In this document: in pieces, positions 1 to 12,978 of the stretch
Numbering within the stretch: position 1 is the stretch's first letter
How the letters are laid out: each line of letters opens with the position of its first letter
Translations under genes and position numbers: made by a program
The notes under the pieces: model-generated
What the model saw: the letters and a program-made list of their open reading frames with translations, nothing else
Told to the model about the DNA's origin: nothing
Database searches by the model: none
Assembly: GCA_018881555.1 (NCBI GenBank)
Contig: JACAXG010000056.1
Span: 631,462-695,461, forward strand
DNA length: 64,000 nt
Reading direction: 5' to 3'
Origin: Amblyornis subalaris
Lineage: Eukaryota; Chordata; Aves; Passeriformes; Ptilonorhynchidae

Positions 1-3000
1 TGTTGAAGCAACCATGAAACACTTATATTCACAGGGNATTTTATTAACCTTCTAATTTTAGCCTAAGCCAATTTTATGGATTTGACTTCAAAGTGTTATT
101 TATAAAAAGAATCACTGAATCCTTATGGGCTTAACAGTCATGAGTTAATCTTAGGAAAGTCATTTAATGATGCTAAAGCAGCGATCAGTCCAATATGTTT
201 ATGAATTGGACCCAAAGTCATTTTTATCTTGTTGAAATTGCGTGCACTGTCTTTCAGATTGGCTTGTTTTACTATTCCTGCCCCACTCTCTAACATAATC
301 CNGTCCCTCAGACCGTGTCAATAGGGATGTGCTGACGCTCTATCTCATAGAGGGTTCATTCTGTCTCCACAGGCTGCCCTTTCTCTGTCTCCAAGGCAAT
401 AGATGCATTAATGCACTCTCAGACAGTGGCCTGCCATTAAAATGCTCCTTTGTAAGTGCAGCTTCGGTAGCTTGGAGAGCTGACTACGTCATGTGAACAT
501 TTTTCAGTGCCACAAAAAGCTGAGGGAAGAAAGAATCTAATTTTGTTTAGCTAGGACTAAGTTGCTCTGAGCTATTGGCACTCATCTTCCCTTGGTGCAA
601 ACTTTCGTGTAGCCAATTTCAGAGTCCCTTTATTAACAGTTCTCATTTCCAAAGAGTTTATAATCTAAATGAGCCGATAGTCGAGCCTTACTTCAAGGAG
701 GAATGTTAAAGACTGCTTTAGAGCCTTGGTGCAGCCTTTTTGGCAGGAGCAGTTGCTTAATGCTCTTGCAGGTGAAACAATTGCTTCGCTGGCTGACTCA
801 CACAAACTCCCACAGCTCTTAGGAGAGCACAGGCTGGTGGAGCAAGTCTGAGCATCCTGCTCCCTAAATGATATCCTGAGAAAAAGTGTCATGAGGATGA
901 GGCCTGCAGGGGCCATGGAGTGTGCATTTCTGCAGAGCCTAAAGGCCAGGCTGANCACAGCCTGAGCCCCCTGAGCTGGAGCAGGTCTGTCCCTGTCAGC
1001 AGTGGTGGTGGGCTGGGGGCTGATGGGCTGCTCTGTTCTGGAGCAGGTCTGTCCCTGTCAGCAGGGGTGGGCTTCTCTGTGCTGAAGCTGTTTGCTTCAC
1101 AGGAGAGCCCTTTCCTGCCCAGTTGGATCCCTCCTGCTGGTCTCATAGTCTGCACATGACAAAACATTGCTGTAATTCAGGACATTCATCCTCCTCTGCT
1201 GTGGGCAGCTTCACTAAAATACAAGCATGTTCTGCCAGATGTACTCCAGCATATCTTGACAGCTCCTATGCCAGCTCCTCTTGCTCTTGTTCAGGGGCAG
1301 GCCTTTGCTGGTGGAACTCCTTCCAGGTCTTTCTTTATACAAGTTTCTGATTTATCTCCTTTATGTTCTGTGGAAAGTCAGACTGCAGCATTCAGGAACA
1401 ACGGTACAATTATGTAAGAGCTCTTTTTCCTCTTCAGAGAGGACAGAGTGAAAATCTCCAGGGATATCTGTTTGTCTTTTGGCAGTGCTTGGCAAATGCT
1501 TAAACGCTGGTCAATATTAAACAATCTCGCTTGGGACTGGCATTTAAGAAGTAACAAATATTATGTTTGGTGGTGTCTCTCAACTAACATCTCTTAGGTG
1601 CTGTTGAAAAGACCTGGGGCATGGTTGAGAGGGAAAAACAATTTTAATTCTTGCAGAGAATAAATATATCTATCATGAATTGAAGAATCAGCTGTATATC
1701 AGGAGAACTATTGGGACTGCAAGTACTTGAGGGGGCACTTAATACTAAAATGCTGATGAGGAGCCTTAGGCAGTGTAAGAAATGTGCAGGGATGTTAGTG
1801 ATGAATGGGGCTGGTTTTGGGTCTGCACTGCAGCGTGGTGCTCCACAAGGTGACAGATCACACACGACCAGCAGTACAGCTCACTGAGGACCTCGATGGG
1901 ATGNCCACTTAATTGTGTTTAAACAAATCACCTTATTGGTCTATTACCTCAATCCAACCCCTTCTTTGTGGTATCCTGTGAACTGCACATGAGTTATTAC
2001 AGTGGAAAGTGCTCTAAAACCACTAATTGACTTTGTGTCAAGGGGGCTGATTGTGCATCTCTGAACTAATTCAATTAAATGGCGTAGGTAGTTTCATTTT
2101 GGTTCTTAGCCAATTTTGCTTCCAGGTCTCATTCGGGGGAATTTTTTTAACCTTATTAAACTTAAAGAACAAACAACAATTTTCTGTTGCTCTAGGCATT
2201 TTGTTCCTTAAAACTTCCCTTCNCTAAATACTGAAGCAAATTTTTACAAGGCTGTTTTGCATCACTATGCACTGATACTTCTGAATGACAATTTGGGATT
2301 TTCTCTTTTTGAGATTTAAAAGTACTTTCATACTTATTTTCATTATTTCAAGGAAGAAAGGAATGTCATAGAAAATCAGTAGGTTCTCTAAGTACATTTG
2401 CGTTTTACCAACAGAAAGTTAAAACATTAATTGTTGTTTAATAAACTCCAGCTGAACAGCAGATATGATAAAANCAAAGATGAATATTTCTGTGTTCTGA
2501 AACAATGTTCCTTCCCCCTCTGCACCCAAATGTTTTCGCCTAACAGTTTATTCTTTCCTTTTCTCTATGTAAATATTATGGGACTCTGATGTAAGTGTTA
2601 CAGATTGCATGAATTTTCCTTTGAGGTGTTTGGAATAGACTAGCACTTAACAACTCACTCATTTGTGGGATGTGTTTTCATTAACGGATGACTTTGTTGA
2701 AGTGATTAGGCTTGTTTGCTTTGGTTGCATTTGACTCCAGCTTTGGAAAGGATGTCTGCCTCTGTTTTGTGGCTCCTGGGCAATGTGTGCTGGTGTAGTT
2801 GGCTGCTCCTAATTCCTTCGTTTGGCAATGAGAACTGTTGGGGAAATACAGGACTTGGGTCAATGTCTTTTGGAAATGATAGTGAATTTATCTTTGTTGC
2901 AGGGGAAAGAAGCTGATGGCCATCGTATAATAAATATCTGTTCTCCTGTGCTTACTAAGTGGTGTGCAAACCTCTTTATATGAATGAACACCTGGAAAGG

Positions 3001-6000
3001 CTTAACTTTGGAGTGACTTTACCTTCCATTACAATAATACAATACCTCACTCCTGGCTTNTGTAGTCTGTGACTGTGGTTTTCCCCATTGCTCCCGAGGA
3101 ATTATAGAGATGAAAGGAAGAAGTATTGTGCCCAGCAAAAAAAAGAGGAGGTCCAATTTCTTTCAAATATTGCCTGATGCCCACGGTAACTGTATTTAAG
3201 TGTCCAGATTTTTCAGAGTATCTAGATCGAAGTCGTTTGCTCACTTGTACTTAGAGTGGGCCGAGTCCTGACCTCTGTTGTACTCATGAAAATCCATAGG
3301 AATTACTCCAAATTTACGCAGCAGCATGGACCAGAGTCTGGACCAAAGCGATTGCTGAAAAAACCAGCACGCTACTGAATCCCAGTTGTTGCTGTAGAAA
3401 GAGTTTTGCAAGTGAGATTTCTTAGCCTTGTTGAATCACAGACATTAAAGATGACAGNGATGTGACCCTACATTCCCTGCTCTGTCCTGGGTTGTTCCCT
3501 GTGGTACATTAACAGCTCNGATCCCAACTCTGTAGAACACTCAAATGTCTACTTTAACTTGAAATGTGCCCATTTTCAGGGCTTCCCGCACAATGTGTTG
3601 GTTGTATTAGTTCCCTTTGGAGGAATTACAATAGGATGATTGGAATTGGAATTAAGGCATCCGGCATCCAATTTCCTTAGACTGTTTACAGTCAGATTCT
3701 CTCTTGCCTTAGTGGAGAGAGGAGTGTAATCTGGTCTGTGCACTGAAAAGGTGTTTGCAAGACGCAGCAGCAGCTTTAGTCCTGGAACACCAACCCAATT
3801 CGCACTTCTGCAGCAATGCAGGCCCTCCACACAAAGATGGGGAAACATAAATGGAACAGGTGGAGACACCTGGAACACAGCCCATCAAAAGAGTCAGGGC
3901 AAAGGTCTGGTGTACGATCCATGTTTTGACACAGCCACCTCCTGGCTGTGACAGTCCCTGCGGTTGTCAGCTGCTTCCCTGGAACAGCACACACTGCTGA
4001 CTCTGCTACTTTGGGGACATCCGACCTGAGGCCCCACAGCCTCAGATCCCAAAGATACCTCTTGGAAACATACAGGAGGTCACCCAAGGCCAAGTGCTGT
4101 CCTCAAAATGCACATGCCTGTGCTGACAACGTTTTGCTCCTCGATCATTACCTTCTCCAGTAACAAACCCAGAATCCTTCCATTCACTTTAAACCTCCAT
4201 CTCCATTCTCACCAGTTCCTCACACGTGTGTTTTTTCTTCTGGTTAATCCCCTGCTTTTCATTTTTACTCACTCCCTTGGTGTCAGAAAATCAGTTTTGT
4301 ATCATGTCATGACTCTATTCACAAAAAGCAATAAACAACTTCAGAGCTGGGGCTCACACAGAAGCTGCTCTTTGGAGATGAGTTCTCTCCCATCGTACAG
4401 CAGTGTAACGCTTCCACAAACGTGGGACAAAGTCTGGCACNCCAAAGTCTGGCAGATCAATACAAGGTTGGGTTGCTCACAATACAGGTATCCTTTCCAA
4501 GACAGGATGGGCAGGGAATCCTCCCTTCTTGCTCTGGGTCTTAAGGAAAATGCCCTATGTATTCAAGATCTGCTCTCATCAATGCTCAGAAAAGTCGGGG
4601 AAAGGCCTGGGAAAGCCCAGCTTCTTCGTTTTTCCAGTTCTGTGAGGCTGAAGCAAAACTTGTTCAAATTCAACTGGTTTTCAGTGCCTCGTTCACAATG
4701 AGATGGAGCAGGGAAGAGGAGCGTGTCAGCCCAACTTCCAGTGGACTTTACAGACCTCTCAACTGCAGGGATCAAAGCAGTAAGTGCCAGCTTAGAGGCT
4801 GAGCTCTCCTCTTGATCTTCATGGAAGCAGCTTCAGGACATGGATGTGATGCTTGGGCTGATGGGGAGAATGGAAGAGCCTGCAGGAGACTCTGCCTGCT
4901 GTGGAGGCAGGTGACATGGGTGGCAGAGCTGCCTGGATATCGCTTTTGCCCAGTATCCAATTTAAGAGAGAGAGAATAATAATGAAGAAAGCAATGTATG
5001 CTGCAGAAACATGGGATTCACAGAAGCATTATCAGGCTGTCAGTTCCTTCTGTCTCCTTCTGCAGTGGCATGGCTGATTATAGGAGAAAGGGAGAAGGGC
5101 ATGATCCTGTCCAATCTCAGCCTCAGCAGCCAATGTCTCCTCACTCTGGTCACTGAACAGCCTAACTCTGGTTCTCCAACACCCCTCCATCCTGTCCCAT
5201 TCAAAGTCCTTTTCCCCTGGGGAAAGCCCCTGTCTGCTCACAGTGGCACATGGATGGAGGTGTGTTGTTGGGCCACTGTGCAAACCTCAGTGAGGCTGTT
5301 GAAAGCAGTCNTGACCCACTTCTACTAAACTTGACTAAATTTTTATTTGGCTTAAGGAAGCAGCAAAGAATAGCTTCCACATACAAGATGGTCTAAGCTA
5401 GGATGCTCGTAGGTAGCTCACTTCCCAAGTGGAGGGATAAAATAGTAAAACAAAACATTCCTGTACTGTTTTGCCATGTGGCCTAGAGAACATTTAATTC
5501 TCCCCACAGTGCAGTTTTCACACTACAGTCCTACATAGAAGAAAAACATTTCAGCATGATCCCGGGCCTCTCAGCAACGTGACTATCAACATCTTCAGTA
5601 CAGCTGGGGAAAAAGTCAACTTCCAGCTCTTCCTGGAAACCTGCAGGGGTGTCTTCCAGCCTGCCCATGCCATTGGTGATAAAGGGGTAGAAACACAGGG
5701 TCAGTGGGCAGAGGATGGTGTGCACAGTCTGCTGTCTCGAGCAGCAGCTGTATCCTGTGGGCTGAGAGCAGTTAGCTGCTGACTGTAATTTGGCACTGGA
5801 GAGAGCCCCAGTGACCTGCTCATGACTTGTGGTGTTGCTGTAGCCAAATCACTTCCCCTCTGTCTGTTACCCAGCTGAAAGAGCTGTTGGGGAATTCAAT
5901 TCTTTTGGGCTTTAAGAATCAAAATGGATTAGTAAGTATTAGATGTTTAGGAATCCTCTTTGGTTTCAGTCTTTGGGGTTTAGTCTTTGGTCGAGCAGAC

Positions 6001-7101
6001 ACAGTCAGGCTGTGACAAGAAGCACNGAGCATTATTTCTGTGTATGTTCATGCGACAGTCAAAGTATAGACCCGGTAATTCTGATTAGTGCCACCTGAAG
6101 AGCAAATACTTCCACTCCTGATATATTTCAGAATCAAAAAAGCCTTCTCAGTTAAACAGAGAAAGCTCCAGCCTTGCTGGTAAGACAGACAGCCTTGTCT
6201 GTGGAAATGCAAGAAGCTTGCTCATGTTGAGTTTCCTCTTCTGAACCTCTTGCTTTGGACTGGTCATTAAAAATACTGTCTCGTTTTACTGTCTGGATTT
6301 AAGGCAGAAAATGGATTGTGTTGTGTAACATGACCAGTCCCACAAAGATCGTGCCATAAGTTACAAAGATAAGAACCACCAAGAAGGTGTTTGTGGTCTG
6401 TAGTTATGGGGCAATAAACTGCTTACAGATCCATCAGCAGAGCTAATGCTCCATCACATTTACTCCAGAGTGACAGAGGAGAGACTCTTCCCTGCTCTGG
6501 TCTTCCAGCAACACACCCACTTGCTGAGGGTCCATTCAATGCCTGGTGAACTGTCCATTCAAAACTTTTGAACTTCGGTGGATCTCAGACTCGGTGCTTG
6601 CCTTGATTGCTCTCAGCTTCAAGTCTGTTAGTGCTGCTGTGTTTCACATTTCTGCATCCCAAGCAGCTCTCTCTGTGCTTACCAGAGGACTTCAGCACCC
6701 ATTTGGAGCCTTCTAGAGGAAGCACTAGATGCAGGAGCTGTGGATGGAATCAGCAATTCAAGAAATCCGTTATTTTATTCATCCCTGAGCAAACAAAAAA
6801 AAAAATCTCTTTCTAGAGTCAACCTCCCAAACATCAGGGGCTGTGAATTGGCTGTGAATTTAGTCTCAATTCTANGTAAAATAATCAAAATAGAGCTTAT
6901 AATGGCTTTGTAAACAAGAGCCTTTTGATTTCTAACCCTACAGCTGCTATTATTGGAGTGTGATGTGTGACCCTTCTGTCTATTAATCCCTGGAAGATGC
7001 ATGGCTTTGCAGTGAGGTGACATTTGGCAGTGTGTGAATCAAACGATCACTGATTTCCTCATCCTTTGTCTTCACGTTTAGGCTGTAAATGGCCGTGTTA
7101 A
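1..7101 (+). other. REEP1 intronic/upstream sequence, no exon recognised
   Basis: No coding exon, RNA gene or clear transposon was recognised here. From the exons further right, this stretch is inferred to be intron sequence of REEP1. The conserved REEP1 exons for the membrane hairpins and the LRSFSMQDL region were searched for and not found, so they should lie left of the window. Small features seen are a 27-bp direct repeat (976-1002 and 1038-1064) and several chance ORFs of 60-200 codons with no family resemblance. Confidence 0.5.
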
Positions 7102-9369
7102 ATAGGTGAAATAAGTGTGGACAATAGGTATGAGAAGCCACCTGAGGCAAACTGTGAAACAAAAGGCTCGGTGTTCTCAGATGATGAAGAGAATGATTGT
7201 GCATCCATGAACAAAAGGCCCAAAAAGAAGGATCAACCCCTTGAGGTACTTCTATATTGTCAAGGCTTCTCCTTCTGTGACATTCCTTGAATCCTCAACT
7301 GGAATCTTCAACTGAACAAACACCTCTCTTTGGTCTAAACTCACTAACTATACTTTAAGTTGCTTCATGGAAAAAAAAGAACTAAAGGAAATGCAGATCT
7401 CACTCTGTGGTTTGCCGAAAGCAATTTTAGCAATGTTTTGTTATGGAAGAAATAAAACTTCTGTGGGNGATGCTGTAGGCAGAGATTCCTTCCAGATCTG
7501 GACAGGGTGGAGGGAGCCANAGCCAGCAGCTCTCAGATCTGAGCCAGGAGATCTCCACCTGTGGGAAGCTGGGTTTGTTCCCACCTCCCCTCAGCTCAGT
7601 GTGAGGGAGCAGAGCCGCGTGGTTTGGTCAGCAGTGCAATCCCTTCTGGTGGGCTGTCCTACCTGTGGGGGCTCTCACCAAAGTCTGGGATGCTCTGTTC
7701 TAACTGGGGAAAGGTGCAGCCTCTCCAGCTGCTCTGAGAGCTGTCCAGGGACCTCCCAAAGGAGGCAGGATTCCCAAGTGAAAGAGTCTCTGCTGTGCAG
7801 TTAATGGCAGCTTTGCTTCAAGAGCNGTGTGGCTTNCTAAAGAGCAGCCTTCTCCCAAGCTGCAGGAGGTACTGCTTTAGTTATCTGGCTGTGTCCCTGG
7901 GCTGCTGGTTTACAGAGAGCGACTCCGAGCCAGCAGCTATGGAGCCAGGTGTGGTGTGGGATCCATTACTGCCATGCACAGCAGTTCTGCTCCTCGGCTC
8001 TGCTCCAGTTGTGCCTTTATGGGCACAGCCATCCCAAGCTGATCTGTTGTGCTGTTGGGGATTCACCATGGGGACCTGGGGTAAGATTTCAGGCTTGGAA
8101 CATGGGGTGAAATGTTGTATTAATCCCATCTTTGTGAGAGACTGCTTTGGTTTATGGTCAAGCTACAAAAAATGGAGATTTAGGTGGAGTCTAAACAAAC
8201 CCTCACCNTGCCGCAGTCCCTTGTCTGTATGAATATTTATACCTTGCTGCATCTCAGGAATGCAGAANCATGGCATGGTCTTGGGTTTGAATGTCCTATA
8301 AAATAGAAATGACAAAGTCCTTGCTTTGGTCCTGTCAGAGCCTTACAGGTAAATAGGTTGATGCTGTTAAAGAAAAAAAGGTTTTGGATANTTACTTTAG
8401 TGGAATAGAAGAGCCTACCAGGCCTTGCAGTGTTACTTGATGCTGTGACAGGGCTCCACACTGACAATTCGTGCTCCTTTACAATATTTGGTAACCATTT
8501 CTTGTTGTGAGGCTCGTGAGACACAAAGCCATACCAGAACTCTTCTGAGAAGTAGGCACTGCAGATTAGGNTTTTTTCTTTTGTTTGTTTGGTAGCCTAA
8601 CTAATNTCAGTCTCAGTCTGGAGAACAGGGTTAATCACANGAGACCAACTGCATGGAGTTGGTCTGCCTCCTCCTGGGCATTCAGGGCTCCTTGTTAAAG
8701 CTCTGCATCAGCTGACTGCCAGGCAGAATTCCAATAGTCGGTTTCTAAAATAATTTTAATGGATTGTGTCTGGCCTCCCTCCCAAGGAACAGGCTGATTT
8801 TTAAGAGTTCTACCTTGTGAGAATTACAGGCCCAATGTGTTTCACCTTGGGGACTCCTTCAGCTTTTTAATGCCATGAGCGGTACCCTCTGAGGTGCTGT
8901 GGATGGGTTGGACAGTGCAGGATGGGTTGGACAGTGCAGGATGGGTTGGAAGGCACCAGAATAGGCTCCCTGCCACCAGTTTGATCTCTTAATCCATGAG
9001 CTGCTGTAAATGATACCAGTTCGACCTGGCTCTTTCAACTGTTGTGTTATTAGCAATCTTTAGCCACACCTCTAATGAAGCACCAGAGGGGAAGGTGTTA
9101 GCTTAACCTGGTAAAGGACTACAACAGGCCTCAGCTGGCCATTCATTAATGCTCTTCAGGGCCAAGATCTGCTTCTCCATTACTTCATGCCTGGAATGGG
9201 ATCCTTATCACTGAGATCCCACAAAGATGGGTGAGTTGTAAGGAAAAAAAAGATGTTTCCTATTATGCCACTGAAGTTTTGTCTTGCTTTTCTGCAGGCA
9301 CCGCCTAGGACCCTTAGACCTCGCTTCAGGAAGAAAAGTACCTCGTCCTCTGCCACTGAAACAATGTGA
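7102..9369 (+). CDS. REEP1: REEP1, last two coding exons (receptor expression-enhancing protein 1, long C-terminus)
   Basis: REEP1 is an ER membrane-shaping hairpin protein that also contacts microtubules. Only its C-terminal tail is in the window. Exon A ends at 7245 (GAG then gtactt). Its frame reads YEKPPEANCETKGSVF, then an acidic SDDEEND stretch, then a basic KRPKKK stretch. Exon B is 9298-9369 after a tctgcag acceptor; it reads APPRTLRPRFRKKS and ends ATETM before TGA at 9367-9369. Both junctions are phase 0. The acidic-then-basic tail ending in an R/K-rich motif resembles the REEP2 C-terminus and fits a long REEP1 isoform. Position supports this, because REEP1 is the neighbour of MRPL35 in mammals. 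The left edge of exon A is uncertain: the frame is open only from 7102, and possible acceptors lie at 7126-7127 or nearby. Confidence 0.68.
8901..8951. repeat. 19-bp tandem repeat, about 2.6 copies
   Basis: The unit GGATGGGTTGGACAGTGCA occurs at 8901-8919 and 8920-8938, with a partial third copy to about 8951. It lies in the REEP1 intron between the last two coding exons. No function is visible. Confidence 0.8.
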
Positions 9370-11876
9370 GTGCAATGAGCCAATAGCACCAAGATCCACA
9401 GAATGTCTCTCTTCTGCCTTAAAGAGCTACTCGTTAATAATGTAGGAAACAGCAGTGGGATGGATGTGCTTTGATGTACAGCACTGTAGACATGGCCTTT
9501 CTCTCTCCTCTCTCCGCATCCTTCTGTGACATGCTGCTGCCGTTTGTCCCTGACGTGGGTAGGACAGCCTGGCAGANACCTGCAGGTGAGGGGTCCTGGT
9601 TTGGTTTGCAGAGTGTGCACCCACTCATGCTGTACATTTACAGTTTCATTTGTGTCTGCATAGCTCTTGCTCTGTGAATGCCCAGCAGAAACAACAATAA
9701 TCAGTTACTCATGATGATACATTGACAATGTATTTATTTATGGCTTTATCATTGATGAAGTGGATTTGCAGAACCCATGGATTTCTCTTTCCTCCCTTCC
9801 TCCTCAAGACTGTGGATGATGTAACAAATGTCAAAGTACTTTGGCTGTACAAAATGTCCAAGATTCATTAGCAAGAGCTGAGCTGCAACTATGTTTCTCT
9901 TTCTGCAAGTAAATCACATGTTCTGATAAAATCATTGTGCTAAACCCACAGAGACAGAACCACTTACAGAGGATGAGGAAGAGACATGCAAGAGAAAACA
10001 AATGGTTTCAATGATGTAATGAAGGGGGAGTCCTAATTTTGATCAGCCTGAGCCAGGAGCGTATTTTGTGGAAAATGATAGGTAGAAGAACTAGATCCCA
10101 CNGCTTGTGGTCAATGTTCTACTGCGAGTTTTAAAGTGTGAGCAAGCCAGGCTTGAGCAAGCTGCAGCAACAGAAGTTAGAATCACTTTAGTGATGCATT
10201 CACAGGGGAAAACATACCTTTCTCCCCTGCTGCAACAGTGCCAGTCTCAGCACTCTGCTCTCCTGGTGAGGGGCTGCTGTTCTGCTTGCATGAGCAGAGG
10301 AGGGTGCTGAGTCTGAGCTGCTTTTNGAAGCCTAGAGTTTCTCCTGTAGCATGAAGTTTGGTTAGAACCACAAGAACCAGATGGAGTGGTCTATCTGTAT
10401 CCATATATAAATGAGAAATATAAAAGAAGAGGAAGACATGGTAGGGTTTGTGTATTTGTGCTTCAAGTTGGTGTCTCTTGTAAGTGTTGAGCATGTGAGA
10501 TTCACACATAAGTTAATTCNGTGACCCTTTGTGTTTGCTCTTGGACCTGTCACATAGACTAGANAAGCATTTAGCAGTACATAGGATGTGCCATCACCAA
10601 TGGATCAGCACGGGGGCTCGATGGTGTCACTGTTCACCTGGGTCAGGTGCAGCAGCCCAGTGTGGAGTGTGCCAGGCTCAGAGGCAACTCTGAAGTTGCC
10701 TTTGAAACCATTCCTTTGCCNAGTGTGCATCAATATCCCAACTGCCCATCTGGTAGACCCCTGAGGTCACCTCCACAGCTTCCTACATGTACAGGGAAGA
10801 AAGAAATAAATTATGCGCACACAGAAATGTTTATCTGACCTGGCTAGGAAATGGAAAAAGCAAGCAGGTATTTCCTGTGTCTGCCACAGTATTTGGCCTC
10901 ATTACCTGAGAATTTTATATCCTTTANATGTGCTGATTCAGTCATATCCTGCGAATTTTGAAAAATTCTTCAGAAAGTAAATTAAAAAAACCTCAAACAA
11001 ACCTGTCTNAAGAACAGTTACAGAAGAGTCAGTCATTGGAAGATACTCAGCAAAAGCTTTGAGGAGCTAAGCTTGCGTATTTTACTTCTAAGCAGCTTTA
11101 GAGTTTATTTGATTTCTTTTGGCTAACATTAAAAAGAAATAGGAAAANTGCCTGCAGTGTTAGCGGAAAATAAAATCCTGTTGCAAGCAAGCCATGTTTT
11201 CCTGCTATGCAATGGGCTGCTGTAACATAAAAAAGAAGCTGAGAAGTTTGCACTCTATTATGCCAAATAACCCCAAAACATAGAGCTGCATAGCATTTGA
11301 CAAGTTCTAATCTCAGACACGCTGTATTAACATTGATTCTCACTAAAACTATTTAATGTGCGTCTAATCTGCTGTTTTACTGTAAACTTGACTGTTTGGC
11401 ATTTCTTAAGTGCTGAGGTGAAATGTTGACAAGGGAGTTGCCTTATATCTCTCAAAACATTCACTGTACAAATGAGAAAAATAAACCTTTTCATATCTCT
11501 GGAAAAAAAAATGTATTAATTTATCGAGGGAGCTGTATATTTGTGTATAGATAGACAGACGTGAATGCCTGACCACGTGCACTTGTGCTCCTTGTGCTCC
11601 AGTGTTCTGTACAGACGAGAACGGCCACTCGCTTTGATTCCTCACCTTCCTGGCACGGGTTGTTTACAGGGGCTGCCCCAAGTCTCTCGTTTCAGTGTTA
11701 AGGCTACGTGTGTTCATCCGGGATAAACACCACCCGTGAAGTCTTTTGTTCCGGTGTTTTCCTGGAGCCTCTGCCAAGGAACGAGCCTGGTTCAGCGAGT
11801 CGCCTTCCTGCGTTGCTGCTGACCCCTCCTGGCAAACCAGGGTGTGCAGGACCCGGGCAGGAAGAGAAGGCAGGAA

Positions 11877-11929
11877 TGGATGGATGGATGAATGGATGGA
11901 TGGATGGATGGATGGTTGGATGGATGGGG
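11877..11929. repeat. GGAT/ATGG tetranucleotide microsatellite
   Basis: About 13 copies of a GGAT unit with two imperfect units (GAAT and GGTT). It lies in the presumed REEP1 3'UTR. The chance ORFs across it read as repeated MDGW on one strand and HPSI on the other, and these should not be called genes. Confidence 0.9.
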
Positions 11930-12972
11930 GCTTTCTAGGCATGTGTTGGGGGGAGAACAGTTATCAGCTCCCAGTTCCAAATCTGAGGGTGCAGTCTGGC
12001 TGAGCACTTCCAAATCTCCCCTCCTAAAATCAAGCAATCTTTCAGCTGATGGTTTCAAAGAGCAGCAGATCTGGCTTAGTTAAAAAAGCCCAGTTTTAGG
12101 GCCTTTCAGGCAGTTGGCCCCTACAATCAGTCCTGTAGGGCAGGCAGGCACCTCCTGACATCTCAGAGAGGGCNAGGAGAGCGAAACCCCAAAGGAAACA
12201 GGCCGGCCCTATAAAACAGCCTTTACCCGGCTCAAGGCTCCAGTGAAACATGCGTTATCTTGAGCACGTAAAATTGAGGCTGAGGGGAAGGAAACTGCAG
12301 CTGAAGATGGTCTGTGGTAAACAGGCCTGTGAATTACCTCCCCAATTTACCATAAGTTCACTCAGTTATGAAGAAAATAAGCTTAGAGCAGCCCAACACA
12401 GCCTTCTGTGCCTCCTCTCCTGCCGCAGGGGTCAGCATCAGCATGGCTCCAGCTGTCGCCAGCTGCTGAATCAGGACCACATCAAACACAAGACAGACTT
12501 CATATGTCCCTGTCACCCTGGGATGAATCCCACGTTCACCTAAATTGTGCAAGTGCAAACCCAGCACAGAAGGAAAGAGAATTGATTTATTCCTGCTAGG
12601 AGGAAGAAAGCTGATTGGAGAGAGATGCTGCTCCTCCTGTAAACAACCTGCTGCCTCTGGCTGCTGCCAAGTCCTCGTGTTGTGATGAACCCTTGTGCTC
12701 CTTACCCACAGTCTCCTTTTTGCTGTTAGTTTTGGGTACCTGTTTTGCATCCAGCACCATATTTGAACTAGCAGAGAACACGTTGGGATTTGCGTTTAGA
12801 CAAANTATTTAAGGCTCATAATTGTGCACTTGGTGTGATTTCTTTCCTGTGATGGGTAGAAAAGGTCTGTGATACAATGGTACACTCGATGCCTCACAAG
12901 GACGGCCATTACAACAGTATTCCAAAGGTTGATGTTTTGCTGGTTTTGTTATACTGCTTGATATACATCTTG

Positions 12973-12978
12973 AATAAA
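12973..12978 (+). terminator. Poly(A) signal, candidate distal REEP1 end
   Basis: AATAAA followed by T-rich sequence. It lies about 1.05 kb before the opposite-strand MRPL35 poly(A) signals, which gives a tail-to-tail arrangement. Confidence 0.45.

Noticed and set aside
4108..4701. 197-codon plus-strand ORF in the REEP1 region
   Set aside because: No family resemblance, low-complexity Leu/Ser/Phe composition, no splice context, and an N inside. Treated as a chance ORF.
5531..5725. Minus-strand ORF with a protein-like reading (EELEVDFFPSCTEDVDSHV)
   Set aside because: Short and isolated, with no recognisable family or flanking splice sites. It could be a decayed repeat but cannot be supported.
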